DNA of 64,000 bases. Origin: an uncultured Paraburkholderia sp. Its GTDB lineage: Bacteria; Pseudomonadota; Gammaproteobacteria; Burkholderiales; Burkholderiaceae. Under the pieces are notes generated by a model. It was not told the origin of the DNA and did not search any database. It saw nothing but the letters and a program-made list of their open reading frames with translations. Position 1 is the first letter of the stretch. The number at the start of each line of letters is the position of its first letter. Positions 50,416 through 61,187 of the stretch are shown here, in pieces. The stretch is taken from assembly GCA_940746715.1 (NCBI GenBank), contig CALNWN010000001.1:310001-374000 (forward strand), in the 5' to 3' direction. The position numbers and the translations under genes are program-made.

Positions 50416-52728
50416 TCAGAACGCCGTCCCGATCTGGAACTGGAACTTCTGATACTGATCGCCCGTGTGCTTGGTGAGCGGGAAGCCCAGGCTCAACTTG
50501 AGCGGCCCGATCGGCGAAATCCACGCGAGACCGACACCGTAGCCGTAACGCAGACCGTTGGCGCCGTTCGCCGTGGCGGCACTGCTCGCGTCCGCCCAGA
50601 CATTACCGGCGTCGAGGAACGTGAACACGCGCAAGGTGCGATCATAGCCGGTGCCCGGCAGCGGGAATGTCAATTCGATATTGCCGACGAGCAGCTTGGA
50701 GCCGCCGATCGGGTCGCCGGTCGTCTTGTCGCGCGGACCCAGCGAGCTCGGCTCGTAGCCGCGGACCGAACCGATACCGCCCGCATAATAGTTCTTGAAG
50801 ATCGGGTACGGCTTGCCGCCCATGCCCTTGCCGTAGCCGCCCTGGAAGTTGAAGCCCAGCACGAAGCCACGCGCGAACGAGTAATAGTACTGCGCGTTGA
50901 TGTCGGCCTTGTAATACTGCGTGCCGCCGATCGGCGTGCCGTATTCCGCGTTCGCCTGCGTGAAGTAGCCGCGACTCGGCACGAGCGCGCTGTCACGCGC
51001 ATCGCGCGACCAGCCCACCGTGACCGGCACGTTGTTCGACACGCGGCCGAAGTCCTTCACGTATTGCTTGTACGACGCGGGAGTATTGTTGTCGACGTCG
51101 AGCTTGTTCTGCTCGAGGCCCGCGCCGAAGTAGACCGTGTCGACTTCCGAAAACGGAATGCCGAACTTGAGGTCGCCGCCCATGGTGACGATCTTGAAGC
51201 TCGAATCAGTGGAGTAATACAGCGGCTGATACGTGCGGTAATAGACGTCGGTAATTCGCTTGATGCCGTCCACCGTGAAGTACGGGTCGACCTGCGTGAC
51301 CGTCAAGGTACGGTACGTCTTCGCGGTGTTGACGTTCACAGCGAGGCTCGTGCCCGAACCGAACACGTTGTCCTGCGAGACGCCCGCGGACAGCACCACC
51401 TTGTCCGTCGACGAGAAGCCCGCGCCGAGCGTGATCGCGCCGGTCGGCTTTTCAGCGACCTTCACGTCCACGTCGACCTGGTCCGGCGGGCCTTCCACCG
51501 GCACCGTGGTCACGTCGACGTCGGTGAAGTAGCCAAGACGGTTGATACGGTCTTTCGACAGTGCAAGGCGGTTCGAGTCGAACCACGAGCTTTCGAGCTG
51601 GCGCATTTCGCGGCGCACCACTTCGTCGCGCGTGCGAGTGTTGCCGACCACGTTGATGCGGCGCACGTAGACGCGGCGGCTCGGGTCCACCTGCAGCGTC
51701 AGGTCGACCTTGTGGTTGGCCTGGTCGACCTGCGGCTGCGCGTTGACGGTGGCGAACGCGTAGCCGTATTCGCCCAGTTTGTCGACGATCGCCTTGGTCG
51801 TGGACTGCAGCTTTTCGGCCGAAAAGCGGTCGCCCGGTTTGATCTTGATGAGCTTGGCGAGCTCCGGCTCGCGGTCGAGCAGATTGCCGGCCAGCTTGAT
51901 GCTCGAGATCGTGTACGGCTCGCCTTCATGCAGCGTGACCGTCAGATACATGTCCTTCTTGTCCGGCGTGATGGACACCCGGGTCGACTCGATATTGAAC
52001 TCGAGATAGCCGCGGTTCAGATAGTAGGAGCGGATATTTTCGAGGTCGCCGGTGAGCTTGTCTTTCGCGTACAGGTCGTTCTTCGTGTACCACGAGAACC
52101 AGTTCGGCGTGGACAGCTGCATTTCGTCGCGCAGCGTGCCGGTGCTGAACGCCTTGTTGCCGATAAAGTTGATCTGGCGAATCTTGGCGCTCGGGCCTTC
52201 CGCCACCGAGAACAGCACCGAGACGCGGTTGCGGTCGATCGGCGTGATGGTGGTGGTGACTTCGGCCGCATAGTAGCCGCGCGTCAGGTACTGGCGCTTC
52301 AGTTCCTGTTCCGCTTTGTCGACGAGCGCCTTGTCGTAGTAACGGCCTTGCGACAAACCGACCGCGCGCAGCGCCTTGGTCAGGTTTTCCTTGTCGAACT
52401 CGTGAATGCCCGCAAAGTCGATCGTGCCGATGGCCGGACGCTCCAGCACCTGCACGATCACCACATTGCCTTCGGTGGCGATCTTGACGTCGTTGAAGAA
52501 GCCCGTTGCGTACAGCGCGCGAATGGCTTCGGACGCCTTGTCGTCGGTAAACGTGTCGCCCTGCTTGATGGGCAGATACGCGAACACGGTACCAGGTTCG
52601 ACGCGTTGCAATCCCTCGATCCGGATGTCCTGCACCACGAACGGCGTCGTTGCGTGAGCAACGAGCCCATGCGCGGCGAGTGCCGCGGTTATAACCGTCT
52701 TCGGAACAAAGCGATGAGGTTTAAACAA
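50416..52728 (-). CDS. bamA: Outer membrane protein assembly factor BamA
   Basis: BamA is the essential Omp85 insertase of the BAM complex. The 770-residue protein is complete: a leader to AHA, five POTRA domains (residues about 25-345; FVVQDIRIEGLQRVEPGTVF starts the first) and the 16-strand barrel. The barrel's conserved loop-6 motif VRGYEPSSLGPRD and the terminal aromatic signature FQIGTAF are intact. Position between rseP and skp is conserved across proteobacteria. Confidence 0.97.
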   Translation of the reverse strand: MFKPHRFVPKTVITAALAAHGLVAHATTPFVVQDIRIEGLQRVEPGTVFAYLPIKQGDTFTDDKASEAIRALYATGFFNDVKIATEGNVVIVQVLERPAIGTIDFAGIHEFDKENLTKALRAVGLSQGRYYDKALVDKAEQELKRQYLTRGYYAAEVTTTITPIDRNRVSVLFSVAEGPSAKIRQINFIGNKAFSTGTLRDEMQLSTPNWFSWYTKNDLYAKDKLTGDLENIRSYYLNRGYLEFNIESTRVSITPDKKDMYLTVTLHEGEPYTISSIKLAGNLLDREPELAKLIKIKPGDRFSAEKLQSTTKAIVDKLGEYGYAFATVNAQPQVDQANHKVDLTLQVDPSRRVYVRRINVVGNTRTRDEVVRREMRQLESSWFDSNRLALSKDRINRLGYFTDVDVTTVPVEGPPDQVDVDVKVAEKPTGAITLGAGFSSTDKVVLSAGVSQDNVFGSGTSLAVNVNTAKTYRTLTVTQVDPYFTVDGIKRITDVYYRTYQPLYYSTDSSFKIVTMGGDLKFGIPFSEVDTVYFGAGLEQNKLDVDNNTPASYKQYVKDFGRVSNNVPVTVGWSRDARDSALVPSRGYFTQANAEYGTPIGGTQYYKADINAQYYYSFARGFVLGFNFQGGYGKGMGGKPYPIFKNYYAGGIGSVRGYEPSSLGPRDKTTGDPIGGSKLLVGNIELTFPLPGTGYDRTLRVFTFLDAGNVWADASSAATANGANGLRYGYGVGLAWISPIGPLKLSLGFPLTKHTGDQYQKFQFQIGTAF

Positions 52729-52794
52729 CGTGCTTCCCCAGTGTGTATAGCTGCATCAGGCCGGACGGCCGCCATTTGAGCGCCGCCGGACACT

Positions 52795-54216
52795 TTAAAA
52801 GTGGATTAAACGAGCGAGATCGTTAAACAGTGCAATCGCCGACAAAGCGACGATGCAGGCGAGACCCGCCCTCTGAAAAACGAGTTGCCAGCGATCGGAG
52901 ACAACTTTACCGGTCACAGCTTCAACCAAATAATATAACAGATGCCCCCCGTCCAATACCGGAATTGGTGGCAGGTTCAATACACCGAGGCTAATACTGA
53001 CGAGGGCAAGGAACGACAAAAATGCAGAAGGACCAAGACGTGCGCTCTTTCCTGCGTAATCCGCGATGGTCACCGGACCCGACAGATTCTTGAGCGATGC
53101 GTCGCCGACGATCATGCGGCCGAACATACGCACCGAGTACGCCGCAAGATCCCACGTACGACGCCCGCCCAGCCGAAGGCTTTCGACAGGTCCATAACGC
53201 ACGTTGATGGACGGGACCTGGGTCGCGAGTTCGGCGCCGATGCGGCCGACCTGCTCTCCGGTTACCGGGTCGCGCTGCGCTTGCGGCACGATGCGGATGT
53301 CTTCGAGCTTGCCCGGCGCCTGGCCCTGCGTTTGCCTCTGCGTTTGCGTTTGCCCCGCGTCCGCCCGCTCCACCTGCAGGGTCAGCGGCTGGCCGGCGTG
53401 CGATTTTACATACGCGATGAAGGCCGTGGCATTGTCAGTCGCCATACCGTTGATCGCGCGCAAACGGTCGCCCGGACGAAGCCCCGCCTTCTGCGCCGCA
53501 CTGCCCGGCTGCACGCCCGCCACTGTCAACTTTCCGCCGCCGGGCTCGAAACCGAGGCGCGACATGAAGTCGTCGTCGACGTCTTTTTCAGTGAGACCGC
53601 GCAGGTCCAGCTGGAAGTCCGACGTGCCGTCCGCGCCTTTTGCGCTCAGCACGACGCGCTTGTGATCGAACGCCGCGCCGAGCAGCTTCCACCGCAAGTC
53701 GGACCAAGAGCGCACCGGCTCGGATTCGGCGGCATTCTCCGCGCGCACGGCCACCACCGTTTCGCCGCCTTCGAAACCGGCCACCGCAGCCGCCGTGTTG
53801 GGCGCGGGCGTGGCGAGGATCGCCGCCGGCTCCGTCACGCCGGTGGCGAACACAAGGCTGAACAGCACGATGGCCAGCAGGAAATTGGCGACCGGGCCGG
53901 CCGCGACGATCGCAATGCGGCGCCACACCGACTGCCGGTTGAACGCATGCGGCAACGCTTCGGCGGGAATCGGCGCATTGCCGGTCTCGCGCTCGTCGAG
54001 CATCTTCACATAGCCGCCGAGCGGCAGCGCGGCGATCGTCCACTCGGTGCCGCTTTTCGGGCTGACCCACTGGAAAAGCGGCTTGCCGAAGCCGATCGAA
54101 AAGCGCAGCACCTTGACGCCGCACAGCCGCGCCACGCTGTAATGCCCATATTCGTGGACGACCACGAGCACGCCAATCGCGACCGCGAAGGCGAGCACTT
54201 CGATCAGCAGATTCAT
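52795..54216 (-). CDS. rseP: Site-2 intramembrane zinc protease RseP
   Basis: RseP cleaves the anti-sigma factor RseA within the membrane in the envelope stress response and clears signal peptides. HEYGH in the first helix is the metal site, LDGGHLL near the C-terminus the third ligand, and two PDZ domains lie between (GVQPGSAAQKAGLRPGDRLRAI in the second). The protein has 473 residues, slightly longer than usual because of a Gln/Thr-rich insertion (QTQTQRQTQGQ) after the second PDZ core encoded by a 6-bp repeat. Frame intact; 7 nt from dxr. Confidence 0.95.
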   Translation of the reverse strand: MNLLIEVLAFAVAIGVLVVVHEYGHYSVARLCGVKVLRFSIGFGKPLFQWVSPKSGTEWTIAALPLGGYVKMLDERETGNAPIPAEALPHAFNRQSVWRRIAIVAAGPVANFLLAIVLFSLVFATGVTEPAAILATPAPNTAAAVAGFEGGETVVAVRAENAAESEPVRSWSDLRWKLLGAAFDHKRVVLSAKGADGTSDFQLDLRGLTEKDVDDDFMSRLGFEPGGGKLTVAGVQPGSAAQKAGLRPGDRLRAINGMATDNATAFIAYVKSHAGQPLTLQVERADAGQTQTQRQTQGQAPGKLEDIRIVPQAQRDPVTGEQVGRIGAELATQVPSINVRYGPVESLRLGGRRTWDLAAYSVRMFGRMIVGDASLKNLSGPVTIADYAGKSARLGPSAFLSFLALVSISLGVLNLPPIPVLDGGHLLYYLVEAVTGKVVSDRWQLVFQRAGLACIVALSAIALFNDLARLIHF

Positions 54217-54223
54217 AGGCGCC

Positions 54224-55429
54224 TCACTGGACGGCGCGTTCCGTGCGGCAGGCGGCGTCGGGCAGACGCGCGATGAATTCGGCTGCGGCGCGGCGCGCGG
54301 TGGCGTCCGCTTCGATCACGTCTTCGAGCGCGTGCGCGCTGCGGTTAGGCAACGCGTTGAGCACCGAGTCGACCACCTGCGCGATGGCCATGAAGCCGAT
54401 CTGGCGGGACAGGAACGCTTCAACAGCAATTTCGTTAGCGGCGTTCAGCGCCGCGCTGGCAACGCCGCCTTCGGCGAGCGCGTTCATGGCCAATGCGAGG
54501 CAAGGGAACCGCGCGTAGTCCGGTTTTTCGAACGACAGCGACGCGATTTCCGCGAGGTCCAGCTGCGCGACCCCGGAATCCACGCGATCCGGGAACGCGA
54601 GCGCATGGGCGATCGGCGTGCGCATGTCGGGATTGCCGAGTTGCGCGAGCACCGACCCGTCGGCATAGGACACGAGCGAATGGATCACGCTTTGCAGATG
54701 AATCAGCACGTCGATACGCTCGCCTGGCAAGCCGAACAGCCAATGCGCCTCGATCACTTCGAGGCCCTTGTTCATCATGGTGGCGGAATCGACCGAAATC
54801 TTGCGGCCCATTACCCAGTTCGGATGCTTGCAGGCCTCTTCCGGCGTCACGTCGACGAGCGTGGCCGGTTCGCGCGTGCGAAACGGGCCGCCCGACGCGG
54901 TCAGAATGATCTTGGAGACGCCGCCATGCAGCGCGGCTTCGCGCGGCAGGCACTGGAAAATGGCGTTGTGTTCGCTGTCGACCGGCAGCAGAACCGCGCC
55001 GTTGTCGTGAACCGCGTCCATGAAGATCGCGCCCGACATGACGAGCGCTTCCTTGTTCGCGAGCAGGATGCGCTTGCCGGCGCGCGCGGCAGCGAGGCTC
55101 GGCGCGAGGCCGGCGGCGCCGACGATCGCCGCGACCACCGTGTCGCAGCCGTCGCTCTTCGAGACGTGAACGAGCGCCTCGGCGCCATGCGTCACCTCGG
55201 TTTTGCAGCCCGCGTCGCGCAGCTTCGCCGCGACCCGCGCGGCCGTCTCGGCGTCGCCGACCACCGCGACTTCGGGCCGAAAGCGCAGGCATTGCTCGAC
55301 GAGCTTGTCGCCGTTGCGGTGCGCGGTGAACGCATACACCGAAAAGCGCTCCGGATGACGCGCGACCACGTCGAGCGTGCTGTCTCCAATCGAGCCCGTG
55401 GAACCGAGCAATGTCAGACGTTTTTGCAT
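54224..55429 (-). CDS. dxr: 1-deoxy-D-xylulose-5-phosphate reductoisomerase
   Basis: Dxr makes 2-C-methyl-D-erythritol 4-phosphate, the committed step of the MEP isoprenoid pathway. The 401-residue protein is complete: NADPH motif [16 protein letters not shown], metal/substrate segments [15 protein letters not shown] and [10 protein letters not shown], and the [20 protein letters not shown] signature. It precedes rseP and follows cdsA in the operon. Confidence 0.97.
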   Translation of the reverse strand: MQKRLTLLGSTGSIGDSTLDVVARHPERFSVYAFTAHRNGDKLVEQCLRFRPEVAVVGDAETAARVAAKLRDAGCKTEVTHGAEALVHVSKSDGCDTVVAAIVGAAGLAPSLAAARAGKRILLANKEALVMSGAIFMDAVHDNGAVLLPVDSEHNAIFQCLPREAALHGGVSKIILTASGGPFRTREPATLVDVTPEEACKHPNWVMGRKISVDSATMMNKGLEVIEAHWLFGLPGERIDVLIHLQSVIHSLVSYADGSVLAQLGNPDMRTPIAHALAFPDRVDSGVAQLDLAEIASLSFEKPDYARFPCLALAMNALAEGGVASAALNAANEIAVEAFLSRQIGFMAIAQVVDSVLNALPNRSAHALEDVIEADATARRAAAEFIARLPDAACRTERAVQ

Positions 55430-55439
55430 ATCTCTTTCT

Positions 55440-56261
55440 CTAGCCGAGGAGCAGCATGGCGAGCGGCAGCACCGGCAACAGTGCGTCGATGCGGTCGAGC
55501 ACGCCGCCGTGCCCCGGCAACAGGCCGCTCAAATCTTTCACGCCGGCCTGGCGTTTCATCATCGATTCAAAAAGGTCGCCCACCACGCTGAACGCCACCA
55601 GCAGGGTCAGCGCGAGCAGCGCGCGCGGGGCGCCCCAGCGCGCCCACAACTCAGAATACAGGGTTGGCTCGAACGCATGCAGAAGGACGGCCGCGAGCGC
55701 GACGATCATGACCGCCGCCCAGCCGCCGATCGCGCCCTCCCACGTCTTGCCGGGGCTGATGGCGGGCGCGAGCTTGTGCTTGCCGAACGCCTTACCCGAG
55801 AAGTATGCGCCGATATCGGCGAGCCATACCAACAGCAGCAGCGACAGCACGAAAGGCACGCCCTGCAGGCGAGCGGCGACGAGAGCATGCCAGCACGCGA
55901 CGAATATCACAATCCCGGCAAGAAACAGAAAGCTGCGCCACGCGCCTTGTGCGAGCGTGGGCTTGCGCAGCAGCACGAACGGGCCGGCGATCACCCAGAA
56001 AATGGCCGCCGCCTTGTAAAACGGCCGCGCGCCGTCCACGCCGATGCCAAGCCGGGTGCTGGCGACGAGCGCAACCGCCGCCACGAGCGCGTAGACCACT
56101 GGACCTGCGCCGCCCAGCTTCAGCAGACGGGCCCACTCCCACGCGGCGAACACGACGACGAAAGCGATCAGCGCGCCGAACGCGCCGACCGGTGCGAACA
56201 ACGTGACTGGCAAAAACACCGCCAGGAGGACAACCGCCGTGATGACACGGGTTTTTAGCAT
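55440..56261 (-). CDS. cdsA: Phosphatidate cytidylyltransferase
   Basis: CdsA makes CDP-diacylglycerol, the precursor of all phospholipids. The 273-residue integral membrane protein has about eight hydrophobic helices and the signature [20 protein letters not shown]...[12 protein letters not shown] at the C-terminus. The first ATG overlaps uppS by 7 nt, implying translational coupling. Confidence 0.95.
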   Translation of the reverse strand: MLKTRVITAVVLLAVFLPVTLFAPVGAFGALIAFVVVFAAWEWARLLKLGGAGPVVYALVAAVALVASTRLGIGVDGARPFYKAAAIFWVIAGPFVLLRKPTLAQGAWRSFLFLAGIVIFVACWHALVAARLQGVPFVLSLLLLVWLADIGAYFSGKAFGKHKLAPAISPGKTWEGAIGGWAAVMIVALAAVLLHAFEPTLYSELWARWGAPRALLALTLLVAFSVVGDLFESMMKRQAGVKDLSGLLPGHGGVLDRIDALLPVLPLAMLLLG

Positions 56262-57037
56262 GGAAGCGAATCGACGTTTTGCGATTGCGGCTCGAGCTGA
56301 GCACTGGTGCGACCGAAACGGCGCTCACGTTCGCCGTACGAAGCAATGGCGCGGCCGAGCGCGTCGGCGTCGAAGTCCGGCCAGAAGGTGTCGGTGAAAT
56401 AGAACTCGGTGTAGGCGAGCTGCCAGAGCAGGAAATTGCTCACACGCCGCTCGCCGCCCGTGCGGATGAACAGGTCCGGCTCGGGCGCATAGGCCATGGA
56501 CAGATGCTCGGCGAACGATTCCTCATTCACCTCGACAGCCTCGCCCGTCTGCGCCGCCTGTTCGACCAGCTTGCGGGTGGCCTGCATGGTGTCCCAGCGG
56601 CCGCCGTAATTGGCCGCGATGGTCAGCGTGAGGCGGGTATTGCGCGCGGTCTTGGTCTCCGCGCGCCTGATCAGATCGCGGATGCGGGTGTCGAAACGTT
56701 CGAGATCGCCGACCACGCGCAAACGGATACCGTTGGCGTGCAGTTTGCCGATTTCGCGCTCCAGCGCGGTGACGAACAGGCGCATCAGGAACGACACTTC
56801 GTCGTTCGGGCGGCGCCAGTTTTCGGAACTGAAAGCAAACAGCGTCAGATATTCGACGCCCTGCCGTGTGCACGCCTCGACGGTCGCGCGCACCGCGTCG
56901 ACGCCGCGGGTATGACCGGCCACGCGCGGCAAGCGGCGCTGGGTCGCCCAACGGCCGTTGCCGTCCATGATGATCGCGATATGTCGCGGCACCGCCGCGA
57001 CATCAGGCACGCGCACGGTTGAGCTGGTATAGGTCAT
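56255..57037 (-). CDS. uppS: Undecaprenyl diphosphate synthase
   Basis: UppS condenses isopentenyl diphosphates into the C55 lipid carrier for cell-wall synthesis. The 260-residue protein has [20 protein letters not shown] with the metal-binding Asp, FSSENWRRP, and the C-terminal [20 protein letters not shown] and [13 protein letters not shown]. All family motifs are present. A possible terminator lies between frr and this gene, so it may have its own promoter near 57,100. Confidence 0.96.
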   Translation of the reverse strand: MTYTSSTVRVPDVAAVPRHIAIIMDGNGRWATQRRLPRVAGHTRGVDAVRATVEACTRQGVEYLTLFAFSSENWRRPNDEVSFLMRLFVTALEREIGKLHANGIRLRVVGDLERFDTRIRDLIRRAETKTARNTRLTLTIAANYGGRWDTMQATRKLVEQAAQTGEAVEVNEESFAEHLSMAYAPEPDLFIRTGGERRVSNFLLWQLAYTEFYFTDTFWPDFDADALGRAIASYGERERRFGRTSAQLEPQSQNVDSLPC

Positions 57038-57148
57038 GGCCGTCGGGACAATAACTGCAAAAGAAGAAGTAAAAATCCTGAAAGTGGTGAGTGCTCCCAG
57101 ACCTGGCGCTTCACGACCTGGACTTCAGGCGCGCCCCGGCTAAACAGT

Positions 57149-57170
57149 AACGCCGGAATATGCCGGCGTT
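57149..57170 (-). terminator. Hairpin between frr and uppS
   Basis: AACGCCGG and CCGGCGTT form an 8-bp stem with a 6-nt loop; allowing one bulge, AACAG/CTGTT extends it to 13 bp. It begins 21 nt after the frr stop. The T-run is short, so partial termination or processing is possible. Confidence 0.55.
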
Positions 57171-57190
57171 CTGTTCGGAGCCTCGCAGCC

Positions 57191-57751
57191 TTATACCGTC
57201 ATGATCTCTGCTTCTTTCGTCGCGACGAGTTTGTCGATTTCGGCGACGAACTTGTCCGTCAGCTTCTGCACGTCGTCACCTGCACGGCGCTCGTCGTCTT
57301 CCGAAATTTCCTTGTCTTTGACGAGCTTTTTCAGTTGCTCGTTCGCGTCGCGGCGCAGGTTGCGCACGGCGACCTTGGCCGTTTCCGCTTCGCTCTTGAC
57401 CTCTTTCGTCAATTCGCGGCGGCGCTCTTCGGTCAGCGCGGGCATCGGCACGCGGATCACGTCGCCCTGCGTGGCGGGGTTCAGGCCGCGGTCCGACTCG
57501 CGGATCGCCTTTTCGACGACCTGCACCATCTTCTTTTCCCACGGCTGCACGCCGATCGTGCGTGCGTCGATCAGCGTGAGGTTGGCGACTTGGGAAATAG
57601 GCACCGGCGAGCCGTAATAGTCGCACTGGATATGATCGAGCAGGCCCGTGTGCGCACGGCCCGTACGGATTTTCGACAGATCGTTCTTGAACGCGTCGAT
57701 GGAACGCTGCATTTTTTGCTCAGCGCCCTTCCTGATATCAGCCACAGACAT
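57191..57751 (-). CDS. frr: Ribosome recycling factor
   Basis: RRF splits post-termination ribosomes together with EF-G. The 186-residue protein is full length: [55 protein letters not shown], and [20 protein letters not shown]. It follows pyrH after 98 nt, the conserved order rpsB-tsf-pyrH-frr. Confidence 0.97.
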   Translation of the reverse strand: MSVADIRKGAEQKMQRSIDAFKNDLSKIRTGRAHTGLLDHIQCDYYGSPVPISQVANLTLIDARTIGVQPWEKKMVQVVEKAIRESDRGLNPATQGDVIRVPMPALTEERRRELTKEVKSEAETAKVAVRNLRRDANEQLKKLVKDKEISEDDERRAGDDVQKLTDKFVAEIDKLVATKEAEIMTV

Positions 57752-57849
57752 TTTTAAACCTCCGAACCTTCAAAACGGGCGAGCCGGCCGGCACGCGAGG
57801 TATGCGGCGGCCCGGGCTCGCACAAAGCCCACGTTATGTGAACGAGAGT

Positions 57850-58563
57850 TTACACGTGGACGAGGGTGCCCTCGTCCTCGCCGAGCACGATGCGCTTGAG
57901 CGCACCCGGCTTGACGATCGAAAACACGCGGATCGGCAGCTTCTGGTCGCGGCACAGCGCGAACGCGGTGGCGTCCATGACCTGCAGGTTGCGGCCGATT
58001 GCCTCGTCGAAGCTGATCGTGGTGTAGCGCGTCGCGCTCGGATCTTTCTTCGGATCGGCGGAATAGACGCCGTCCACCTTGGTGGCTTTCAGCACGACTT
58101 CGGCGCCGATTTCCGAGCCGCGCAGCGCAGCGGCCGTGTCGGTCGTGAAGAACGGGTTGCCGGTGCCGGCCGCGAAAATCACGACTTTGCCTTCTTCGAG
58201 CTGGCGAATCGCGCGCGGGCGGATATACGGCTCGACTACCTGGTCCATGCGCAGCGCGGATTGCACACGCGCCTCGATACCCGCGTGGCGCATGGCGTCC
58301 TGCAGCGCCAGTGCGTTCATCATGGTGGCCAGCATGCCCATGTAGTCGGCCGTGGCGCGGTCCATGCCGGCCGCGCCGCCTGCCACGCCGCGAAAGATAT
58401 TGCCGCCGCCGATCACCACGGCCATCTGCGTTCCGAGACGGACTACTTCGGCCACATCCGCCACCATTCGTTCGATGGTCGCGCGATTGATGCCGAAGGC
58501 ATCGTCGCCCATCAGAGCTTCACCGGAGAGTTTGAGCAGGACGCGTTTGTAGGCAGTGGGCAT
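57850..58563 (-). CDS. pyrH: UMP kinase
   Basis: PyrH phosphorylates UMP to UDP in pyrimidine nucleotide synthesis. The 237-residue amino-acid-kinase fold is complete: [60 protein letters not shown] and [13 protein letters not shown]. No lesion is visible. Confidence 0.97.
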   Translation of the reverse strand: MPTAYKRVLLKLSGEALMGDDAFGINRATIERMVADVAEVVRLGTQMAVVIGGGNIFRGVAGGAAGMDRATADYMGMLATMMNALALQDAMRHAGIEARVQSALRMDQVVEPYIRPRAIRQLEEGKVVIFAAGTGNPFFTTDTAAALRGSEIGAEVVLKATKVDGVYSADPKKDPSATRYTTISFDEAIGRNLQVMDATAFALCRDQKLPIRVFSIVKPGALKRIVLGEDEGTLVHV

Positions 58564-58780
58564 AGAGGTATCCAGATCGCGCAGAGGGCAACAAGGAAGG
58601 GACTAATGTAGGGGTGAAACGCTGATTCGGGCAAGCGCCGCCAAATTCACGGACCCAAGGGATCCGCTAACGGCGGCTGCGCTGCGAGGATCGACCCGCG
58701 CGCAGCCTTGCAGCGCAGCCGACCGCGGCACAGTCTTGCCGTGCCGCGGGTACAACGGTACTGATTGAGACTGGCGATGC

Positions 58781-59662
58781 TTATTGTTGCTTTGCAGCAG
58801 CCACTTGAGCGGCCACTTCAGCCGCGAAGTCGTCCTGCTTCTTCTCGATGCCTTCGCCGACCACGAACAGCGCGAACTTCTGGACGCTCGCATTGCCGGC
58901 CTTCAGCATCTGCTCGATGGTCTGCTTGTCGTTCTTAACGAACGGCTGGTTCAGCAGCGACACTTCCTTCAGGTACTTCTGCACGCTGCCGTCGACCATC
59001 TTCGCGACGATTTCAGCCGGCTTGCCCGATTCGGCCGCCTTCTGTTCAGCGATGCTGCGTTCCTTCGCGATCAGATCCGCCGGCACGTCTTCCGACGACA
59101 GCGAGACCGGCTTCATTGCAGCGATGTGCATGGCCACGTCTTTGCCGACCTGCTCGTCGGCGCCCGTGTACTCGACCAGCACGCCGATGCGCGTGCCGTG
59201 CAGGTACGCAGCCAGCTTGTTCGACGTTTCGAAGCGCACGAAACGGCGGATAGACAGGTTTTCGCCGATCTTGCCGACGAGCGCGAGGCGCACTGCGTCG
59301 ACGGTCTCGCCGTCGAGCGGCAGAGCCGACAGCGCCGCCACCTCAGCCGGATTCTGCTTCGCCACCAGCTCGGCGATCTTCTTCGAGAAAGCCAGGAAGT
59401 CGTCGTTCTTCGAGACGAAGTCGGTTTCGCAGTTCAGTTCGACGAGCGAACCTGCATTGCCGTCGATGAACGACGCGACCACGCCTTCAGCCGTGACGCG
59501 CGATGCAGCCTTGCTCGCCTTGTTGCCCAGCTTCACGCGCAGCAGCTCTTCGGCGCGCGCCATGTCGCCGTCGGCTTCCGTCAGCGCCTTCTTGCATTCC
59601 ATCATCGGCGCGTCGGTCTTTGCGCGCAGTTCTGCAACCATGCTTGCGGTAATTGCCGCCAT
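58781..59662 (-). CDS. tsf: Elongation factor Ts
   Basis: EF-Ts recycles EF-Tu by catalysing GDP release. Start [20 protein letters not shown] at 59662 is the family start; the track adds 23 residues. [20 protein letters not shown] is the EF-Tu-binding N-domain and [26 protein letters not shown] lie in the core; residue count is 293. A terminator-like hairpin lies between rpsB and this gene. Confidence 0.97.
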   Translation of the reverse strand: MAAITASMVAELRAKTDAPMMECKKALTEADGDMARAEELLRVKLGNKASKAASRVTAEGVVASFIDGNAGSLVELNCETDFVSKNDDFLAFSKKIAELVAKQNPAEVAALSALPLDGETVDAVRLALVGKIGENLSIRRFVRFETSNKLAAYLHGTRIGVLVEYTGADEQVGKDVAMHIAAMKPVSLSSEDVPADLIAKERSIAEQKAAESGKPAEIVAKMVDGSVQKYLKEVSLLNQPFVKNDKQTIEQMLKAGNASVQKFALFVVGEGIEKKQDDFAAEVAAQVAAAKQQ

Positions 59663-59823
59663 CATTTGCTCCTTGAGTCCCGTCTGTGTTCCGTCTGTCA
59701 CACGCCGCCCGCACTTCGATGCCGGCGGCAAGAATTCGTTTCAACGTTATGCGCATTTTTTACGGCCAACGCGCTGAGCGCCGCTCCAGCCCTGGCCGGC
59801 GCCCCACTACAACGTCGCGGCTT

Positions 59824-59857
59824 AAAAAAGGGGGCCTGTAGAAAGCCCCCTTTTTTT
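59824..59857 (-). terminator. Hairpin between rpsB and tsf
   Basis: On either strand the sequence reads A-run, GGGGGC, 9-nt loop, GCCCCC, T-run, with a 6-bp GC stem extended by 6 A-T pairs. It lies 18 nt after rpsB. In E. coli a partial terminator in the rpsB-tsf gap lets more rpsB than tsf RNA be made; the same role is likely. Confidence 0.85.
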
Positions 59858-59875
59858 GCCGGACACGGGGCAGCT

Positions 59876-60628
59876 TTACGCCTCCGAGTTGACCTCGACG
59901 AACTCGTCGCCGTCGTCGCCACGGGCAGCCTGCACCACTTCGTTGACCGCGTTCGCACGGCCTTCGAGGATCGCGTCGGCCACGCCGGCCGCGTACAGGG
60001 CGACAGCCTTGCTCGCGTCGTCGTTACCCGGGATCACGTAGTCGATGCCTTCCGGCGAGTGGTTCGTGTCGACCACTGCGATAACCGGCACGCCGAGCTT
60101 GTTCGCTTCGGTCACGGCAATCTTGTGGTAGCCGACGTCGACCACGAAAATCGCGTCAGGAATACCGCCCATGTCCTTCACGCCGCCGATCGACTTTTGC
60201 AGCTTGAGCATTTCGCGTTCGAACAGCAGCGCTTCCTTCTTGCTCATGCGCTCGGTTTCGCCAGCTTCCAGCGCTGCTTCCATGTCCTTCAGGCGCTTGA
60301 TCGAAACCTTCAGCGTCTTGAAGTTGGTCAGCATGCCGCCGAGCCAGCGTGCGTTCACGTACGGCATGCCGGCGCGCTGTGTTTCCTGGGCGATCGTGTC
60401 GCGCGACTGGCGCTTCGTGCCGACGAACAGAATGGTGCCGCGATTCGCCGCCAGCTGACGCGCATATTTCAGGGCGTCGTTGTACATCGGCAGCGTCTTT
60501 TCGAGGTTGATGATGTGAATCTTGTTGCGATGACCAAAAATGAAGGGGGCCATCTTCGGGTTCCAGAAGCGCGTTTGGTGACCGAAGTGGACACCGGCTT
60601 CCAGCATCTGACGCATGGTAACTGCCAT
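59876..60628 (-). CDS. rpsB: 30S ribosomal protein S2
   Basis: S2 is a primary-late binder on the small subunit, needed for S1 recruitment. [40 protein letters not shown] and [19 protein letters not shown] are conserved signatures; the 250-residue length is normal with an acidic C-terminus ([14 protein letters not shown]). A long leader of roughly 270 nt separates it from a strong promoter, room for S2 autoregulation. Confidence 0.97.
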   Translation of the reverse strand: MAVTMRQMLEAGVHFGHQTRFWNPKMAPFIFGHRNKIHIINLEKTLPMYNDALKYARQLAANRGTILFVGTKRQSRDTIAQETQRAGMPYVNARWLGGMLTNFKTLKVSIKRLKDMEAALEAGETERMSKKEALLFEREMLKLQKSIGGVKDMGGIPDAIFVVDVGYHKIAVTEANKLGVPVIAVVDTNHSPEGIDYVIPGNDDASKAVALYAAGVADAILEGRANAVNEVVQAARGDDGDEFVEVNSEA

Positions 60629-60908
60629 GAAAATCTCCGCGAGGGTTGGGTCTTAAGCCGGCTGCCGTATCCGCCGCGCTGCCCTGCACGCTTGTGCTGT
60701 AAGGCAGAGCGCCGCGACCACCCTGGGTGCGCCGGCTTGCGAGTTTGCCGCCTGGATACTACGTTCGACCCGCGGCTCAGGCGATAGCGCCACGGGAAGC
60801 TTCGAACCGCCCCTCGCTGCTCATCATTGCCCCAGCTACTTCCTACTTCCCCCGGGACAACGTGAACAACCACAGCAAAGACCAAAAGAGGGATCGGCTT
60901 AGCCAAAC

Positions 60909-60938
60909 ATTATAGCATGGGACTATCGGCCGACTCAA
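60909..60938 (-). promoter_or_regulatory. rpsB promoter with extended -10
   Basis: On the minus strand TTGAGT, an 18-nt spacer and TGCTATAAT (extended -10 with consensus TATAAT) form a strong sigma70 promoter, about 280 nt upstream of the rpsB start. Confidence 0.7.
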
Positions 60939-61150
60939 CCCGCGCGGTAGCTCCCATTGCGGGCCGCGGGTTGCACCCTGCGGTTCCCGGGCGCAATTGA
61001 AAGCCCAGAACACAGGCGGGCGCAGGCAAAGCGGGCCCTATCCGCGAAGGTGACACAAACTGGGGGCAAACCGCAAACAAGCGGCCCGAAAAGCACATCG
61101 CCACAGCACCCGAACCCGGGCAAAAGACTGCGGCACAGGGAATATGGTGC

Positions 61151-61156
61151 GATAAT
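61151..61156 (+). promoter_or_regulatory. map promoter, extended -10
   Basis: TGCGATAAT is an extended -10 element (GATAAT) 32 nt upstream of the map start codon. No strong -35 is visible. Confidence 0.55.
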
Positions 61157-61187
61157 CTCGCAATAAATCGCATTTCAGGCCCGACTC

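Larger units (their letters stand above)
60629..61187. other. Divergent region of rpsB and map with long rpsB leader
   Basis: No gene is supported. The rpsB promoter and the map promoter (both listed) lie near 60,910-60,940 and 61,150. About 270 nt of transcribed leader precedes rpsB and could hold an S2-binding regulatory structure; I did not fold it. Confidence 0.5.

Noticed and set aside
50392-52779. 795-residue plus-strand ORF opposite bamA
   Set aside because: Exact mirror of the bamA frame; repetitive charged composition, no family features.
58784-60787. 667-residue plus-strand ORF opposite tsf and rpsB
   Set aside because: Crosses the rpsB-tsf terminator and mirrors two ribosomal-system genes.
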